A model generated the notes under the pieces. That model was not told where the DNA came from. It searched no databases and saw only the letters and a list, made by a program, of their open reading frames with translations. The position numbers and the translations under genes are program-made. Positions 48,833-55,541 of a DNA stretch of 55,541 nt are shown piece by piece; within the stretch, counting starts at the first letter, position 1, and the number at the start of each line of letters is the position of its first letter. Source of the DNA: Brenneria salicis ATCC 15712 = DSM 30166 (lineage in GTDB: Bacteria > Pseudomonadota > Gammaproteobacteria > Enterobacterales > Enterobacteriaceae); assembly GCF_003315515.1 (NCBI RefSeq), contig NZ_QNRY01000025.1, positions 1 through 55,541 of the forward strand, written 5' to 3'.

Positions 48833-49051
48833 TCAGTAGTGCGGCGGCGGCGTTTCTTCTGATTGTGGCGCGACTAACGAGGTTTGCTGAGTCCGTAATC
48901 TTTCCGTCAACAGACGCACCTGCTCACGTAACCGACTGATTTCCCGCTCATGTTGAATAATGGTTTGATTCAGATCTTCTATCGTCAGTTCCTGAAAGGC
49001 CTGACGGCTTTCCAGTAGTTCGAGCCGCTCTTCAAGTAAAGACGGAGACAT
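48833..49051 (-). CDS. slyX: SlyX
   Basis: Short coiled-coil protein of unknown function, 72 aa (E. coli 72). Heptad-rich helix from about residues 5-50 with [19 protein letters not shown], and the family ending PPPHY. GAGGAA precedes the ATG. Named for its place beside slyD; no catalytic motif is visible. Confidence 0.93.
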   Translation of the reverse strand: MSPSLLEERLELLESRQAFQELTIEDLNQTIIQHEREISRLREQVRLLTERLRTQQTSLVAPQSEETPPPHY

Positions 49052-49096
49052 GGTTTTTCCTCTTGACGCTGTTTCCCTCTGAGTTTGTCAGAAAGC

Positions 49097-49125
49097 GGAA
49101 ACTTCTGGTAGTAAAAACGGTCGGA
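49097..49125 (+). promoter_or_regulatory. Candidate sigma-E promoter of fkpA
   Basis: GGAAACTT, 16 nt, then TCGGA resembles the sigma-E pattern (GGAACTT, 15-17 nt, TCnnA), with one extra A in the -35. It lies 146 bp upstream of the fkpA start. E. coli fkpA is a known sigma-E target. Confidence 0.5.
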
Positions 49126-49270
49126 ATAGGGACCAATAGGCTATCTGACGATTTTTTATCAAAAGTTTGTTATGCGTGTCGTTGTGTTGTCTTCGGACGC
49201 ACAGTTATAGTAGGCGCGAATTTATTTTAATGATGGCTGGAGCGTGTTGCTCCAGATGCTGGAGAAATGG

Positions 49271-50071
49271 ATGAAATCACTGTTTAAAGTAACGCTGTTA
49301 GCGACGACGATGGCACTCACTCTGAACGCTGGTCAGGCTCTGGCGGCAGAGACGGCGAGCGCCACGGCTAAATTCAAGAATGATGAACAGGCCGCGGCTT
49401 ACGCATTAGGCGCCTCTTTGGGGCGTTACATGGATAATTCGCTGAAAGAGCAGGAAAAACTGGGCATCAAACTGGATAAAGATCAGCTGATTGCCGGCGT
49501 TCAGGACGCATTTGCCGATAAGAGCAAATTGAGTGACGAAGAAATTGAAAAGACGCTGCAAGGTTTTGAAGGCCGGGTAAAAGCAGCGGCTGAAACCAAG
49601 ATGAAGCAGGACGCGAAAGACAACGCGGATAAAGGCGCCAAGTATCGTGACGCTTTCGCCAAAGAAAAAGGCGTGAAAAAAACCGAATCCGGCCTGCTCT
49701 ATCTGGTAGAGAAAGAAGGCAGCGGCAACGCGCCGAAAGACAGCGATACGGTGGTGGTTAACTACAAAGGTACGCTGGTAGACAATAACGAGTTTGATAA
49801 TTCCTATAAACGCGGCGAACCGCTTTCCTTCCGTCTGGATGGCGTCATCCCTGGCTGGACTGAAGGTTTGAAACATGTGAAGAAAGGCGGAAAAATCAAA
49901 CTGGTTATTCCACCAGAACTGGCGTACGGTGAAAACGGCGTACCTGGCATTCCAGCTAACTCCACGCTGGTATTCGACGTTGAACTGCTGGATATCAAAT
50001 CTGAAGCTGACGTGAAAGCCGCGGATGCTGCGAAAGCAGAAAAACCTGCCACCAAGGAAAGCGCCCAGTAA
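49271..50071 (+). CDS. fkpA: FkpA, periplasmic FKBP prolyl isomerase and chaperone
   Basis: Periplasmic folding factor that acts as a V-shaped dimer. 266 aa from the ATG at 49271 with GGAG upstream; an in-frame start at 49244 would precede the signal peptide unnaturally. A signal peptide (cleavage near ALA), an N-terminal helical dimer domain (about 30-130) and a C-terminal FKBP domain (VVNYKGTLVDNNEFDNSY to FDVELL) are visible. A charged Ala/Lys-rich tail follows. Confidence 0.96.
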   Translation: MKSLFKVTLLATTMALTLNAGQALAAETASATAKFKNDEQAAAYALGASLGRYMDNSLKEQEKLGIKLDKDQLIAGVQDAFADKSKLSDEEIEKTLQGFEGRVKAAAETKMKQDAKDNADKGAKYRDAFAKEKGVKKTESGLLYLVEKEGSGNAPKDSDTVVVNYKGTLVDNNEFDNSYKRGEPLSFRLDGVIPGWTEGLKHVKKGGKIKLVIPPELAYGENGVPGIPANSTLVFDVELLDIKSEADVKAADAAKAEKPATKESAQ

Positions 50072-50100
50072 CTCATATCAAAATAAGATGATGAGACATC

Positions 50101-50129
50101 AACCGCAGGTCATCAGCCTGCGGTTTTTT
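50101..50129 (+). terminator. Intrinsic terminator of fkpA
   Basis: AACCGCAGG / CCTGCGGTT makes a 9-bp stem with a 7-nt loop and a run of six T's. Confidence 0.88.
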
Positions 50130-50266
50130 CTTTCCAATATAAAGATATGAGCAAGTTCAACGTTCCGTAATGCAACCGTTAAATTCGGGGACGATAGAGT
50201 GGACATTTGCTAGACTATGTCTCCTGTCAATACAATAAATAAATGACGTTGAGGGTGGTGTCTGCC

Positions 50267-50995
50267 ATGTCTAATTCGCTTGTATCCGGCGAATCTTATG
50301 ACCTTGATTTGCTGGATGAACGTCCGTTTAGTCAGACGGATTATGAGATCCTGAAATCGTATGAAGCGGTGGTCGATGGTCTGGCCATGTTAATCGGCGA
50401 GCATTGCGAGATTGTTTTGCACTCGCTTGAAGATCTTAAATGTTCAGCCGTGCGGATTGCCAACGGTGAACATACCGGCAGGAAAATCGGCTCGCCCATC
50501 ACTGATCTTGCATTGCGTATGTTGCATGATATGGCCGGGGAGGATAGCAGCGTATCCAAAGCTTATTTCACCCGTGCTAAAAGCGGCGTACTGATGAAAT
50601 CGGTTACGATTGCGATTCGCAATCGCAACCAGCGCGTCATTGGGTTGTTGTGTATCAATATGAATCTGGATGTCCCTTTTTCCCAGATTGTTCAGACCTT
50701 CATTCCGCCCGAAGCGCACGAGGTGGCGTCATCGGTCAACTTTGCTTCTTCGGTCGATGATCTGGTAGCACAGACGTTGGAGTTCTCTATTGAGGAAGTC
50801 AATGCCGATCGCAATGTCTCAAACAATGCGAAGAACCGGCAGATTGTCCTGAGTTTGTATGAAAAAGGCATTTTCGACATCAAAGATGCGATCAACCAGG
50901 TCGCCGAACGTCTGAATATTTCCAAGCACACGGTGTATCTTTATATTCGCCAGTTTAAAAGCGGCGATTTCAGCGGACATGAGCGCGGATGCTGA
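50267..50995 (+). CDS. yheO: YheO, PAS-HTH putative regulator
   Basis: Putative transcription regulator with an N-terminal YheO-type PAS-like domain ([23 protein letters not shown]) and a C-terminal helix-turn-helix ([20 protein letters not shown]). 242 aa from the ATG at 50267 (MSNSLVSGE); an upstream ATG at 50243 has no ribosome-binding site. The stop overlaps tusD by 7 bp, so it belongs to the tus operon. Its targets are not known. Confidence 0.92.
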   Translation: MSNSLVSGESYDLDLLDERPFSQTDYEILKSYEAVVDGLAMLIGEHCEIVLHSLEDLKCSAVRIANGEHTGRKIGSPITDLALRMLHDMAGEDSSVSKAYFTRAKSGVLMKSVTIAIRNRNQRVIGLLCINMNLDVPFSQIVQTFIPPEAHEVASSVNFASSVDDLVAQTLEFSIEEVNADRNVSNNAKNRQIVLSLYEKGIFDIKDAINQVAERLNISKHTVYLYIRQFKSGDFSGHERGC

Positions 50996-51378
50996 GTTAT
51001 TGTCTGTTGGTGACGGGGCCAGCCTACGGAACTCAGCAGGCGAGTAGCGCTTTTCAGTTCGCGCAAGCGCTATTGGTGGAAGGGCATCGGTTGGAAAGCG
51101 TTTTTTTCTACCGTGAAGGTGTACTTAATGCCAACCACTTGACGTCGCCGGCAAACGATGAGTTTGATCTTGTCCGTGCCTGGCAGCGTTTGGGACAGGA
51201 GCATGATGTGGCGCTGAACGTCTGTGTTGCCGCCGCATTGCGGCGTGGGGTTACTGATCAACAGCAGGCTGAGCAACTCAAATTGGGCGGCGCCAATTTA
51301 CAGTCTGGTTTTACTCTGAGCGGTTTGGGCGAGTTGGCCCAGTCGGTGCTGGCATGTGATCGGGTCATACAGTTTTAA
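50989..51378 (+). CDS. tusD: TusD, sulfur-relay subunit
   Basis: DsrE-fold sulfur carrier of the TusBCD complex that passes persulfide sulfur from TusA to TusE/MnmA for 2-thiouridine in tRNA wobble positions. 129 aa. The sulfur-accepting cysteine is in [13 protein letters not shown] (about residue 78). It starts inside the yheO 3' end. Confidence 0.95.
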   Translation: MLSYCLLVTGPAYGTQQASSAFQFAQALLVEGHRLESVFFYREGVLNANHLTSPANDEFDLVRAWQRLGQEHDVALNVCVAAALRRGVTDQQQAEQLKLGGANLQSGFTLSGLGELAQSVLACDRVIQF

Positions 51379-51399
51379 TCGGGCTTTGAAGGCAGAGTC

Positions 51400-51759
51400 A
51401 TGAAGCGTATTGCTTTTGTTTTTAGTCACGGGCCTCATGGCAACGCGTCGGGACGGGAAGGGTTGGATGCGCTTCTGGCGATGTCCGCGCTAACCGAAGA
51501 AATCGGCGTATTCTTTATTGGCGATGGCGTTTTGCAACTATTGCCGGCGCAACAGCCTGAAAAAATTCTGATGCGTAACTATATCGCGACCTTTGGCGTG
51601 CTGCCGCTGTATGACATTGAACATTGCTATGCTTGCGAAACATCAATCCGTCAGCGTGGCGTCAATATGAATACGGATTGGGTTGTGGACATTGAACTGC
51701 TTGCTCCGGCGGCGTGGCGTGACAAGTTAGCCGGTTACCATTCGGTTCTCACATTTTAG
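51400..51759 (+). CDS. tusC: TusC, sulfur-relay subunit
   Basis: 119-aa DsrF-like subunit of the TusBCD hexamer. Opening [26 protein letters not shown] is family-typical. It follows tusD by 21 bp and precedes tusB by 17 bp, the conserved order. Confidence 0.95.
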   Translation: MKRIAFVFSHGPHGNASGREGLDALLAMSALTEEIGVFFIGDGVLQLLPAQQPEKILMRNYIATFGVLPLYDIEHCYACETSIRQRGVNMNTDWVVDIELLAPAAWRDKLAGYHSVLTF

Positions 51760-51776
51760 CGACAGGCACTTTATTT

Positions 51777-52064
51777 ATGTTGCACACTCTTTCTCATTCC
51801 CCCTACCACAGCGACATGGATTCACTTCTACGCTGTCTGAAGTCTGGCGACGTGTTGGTCTTAATGCAGGACGGCGTGATTGCGGCGCTGGCTGAAACCG
51901 ACATGGCGAAACGCCTGCATGCAGCGCCTGTCTCTTTATATGTTATCCAGCATGATGCCGATGCCAGAGGTATCGCTGCACAAATTTTAGGCAGTGCCAT
52001 GTTAATTGGTTATAATCAGTTTGTTCAATTGACGGCGCAACATCCACAACAGCTGGCGTGGTAA
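51777..52064 (+). CDS. tusB: TusB, sulfur-relay subunit
   Basis: 95-aa DsrH-like third subunit of TusBCD. MLHTLSHSP, CLKSGDVLVLMQDGV and the C-terminal QLTAQHPQQLAW are family features. It ends just before the str operon promoter. Confidence 0.94.
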   Translation: MLHTLSHSPYHSDMDSLLRCLKSGDVLVLMQDGVIAALAETDMAKRLHAAPVSLYVIQHDADARGIAAQILGSAMLIGYNQFVQLTAQHPQQLAW

Positions 52065-52085
52065 CGCTGAATTTTTGTATATTTC

Positions 52086-53137
<1,052 letters not shown>

Positions 53138-53160
53138 TCCCTTCGTTGTAGTTATGCTAA

Positions 53161-53194
53161 CCAGGCGGGCGCTTCAAACAGCCAACCCGCCTGG
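53161..53194 (+). other. Hairpin in the rpsG-fusA gap
   Basis: CCAGGCGGG / CCCGCCTGG forms a 9-bp stem with a 16-nt loop in the 96-bp gap between rpsG and fusA. No T-run follows, so it is not a terminator. It may protect or modulate the rpsG mRNA. Confidence 0.45.
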
Positions 53195-53224
53195 GTTAAC
53201 TAAATTGAACGCCCTAGGATATAG

Positions 53225-55342
<2,118 letters not shown>

Positions 55343-55395
55343 TCCGGGTTTAACACATTGATCCCGTGCTCCCTCCATAGGGAGAGAGCATTTGA

Positions 55396-55541
<146 letters not shown>

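Overview
The window is a chromosomal segment of an enterobacterium (order Enterobacterales). Its gene order over long stretches is the one I know from Escherichia coli: hslO-hslR-yrfG-igaA / nudE / mrcA / hofMNOPQ-aroK-aroB-damX-dam-rpe-gph-trpS, cysG, ppiA, pabA-argD / crp / yhfA / prkB-yheU-yheT / yheS / kefG-kefB-yheV / slyD / slyX / fkpA / yheO-tusDCB / rpsL-rpsG-fusA-tufA. A secreted PL1 pectate lyase with a KdgR-like operator and an adjacent chemoreceptor point to a plant-associated soft-rot relative (Pectobacteriaceae: Pectobacterium, Dickeya, Brenneria or Lonsdalea-like). I cannot fix the genus from sequence alone.

Layout. 0.1-18.3 kb: conserved core. It holds redox chaperone and ribosome-recycling genes, the Rcs brake IgaA, PBP1A, a PilMNOPQ-type (hof) machine for DNA uptake, and the aroK-to-trpS superoperon. 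18.4-32.1 kb: accessory transport block. The first unit (minus strand) is a polar amino-acid ABC importer co-transcribed with an AbgB-like M20 amidohydrolase. Next comes cysG, without the nirBDC genes that precede it in E. coli. The second unit (plus strand) is a mandelate-racemase/enolase-superfamily enzyme followed by a complete five-gene dipeptide-type ABC importer. Its leader carries a good CRP-like site and a KdgR-like box. 32.2-38.9 kb: ppiA, then a chemoreceptor with a sigma-28 promoter and the pectate lyase, sitting where E. coli has fic-yhfG, then pabA and argD. 38.9-52.1 kb: conserved genes with one accessory insertion (a LysE/RhtB exporter) and a frameshifted kefB. 52.1-55.5 kb: the str operon, cut off inside tufA.

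How the parts fit together. The conserved genes are housekeeping. The accessory genes read as a plant-niche kit: secreted pectate lyase, a motility-controlled chemoreceptor, and two importer-plus-enzyme modules for small organic compounds. The best candidate for something undescribed is the 25.1-32.1 kb module, where the operator sequences suggest control by CRP and KdgR, that is, a link to pectin or uronate catabolism. Its substrate cannot be read from sequence.

No tRNA, rRNA, CRISPR array or insertion sequence was seen.
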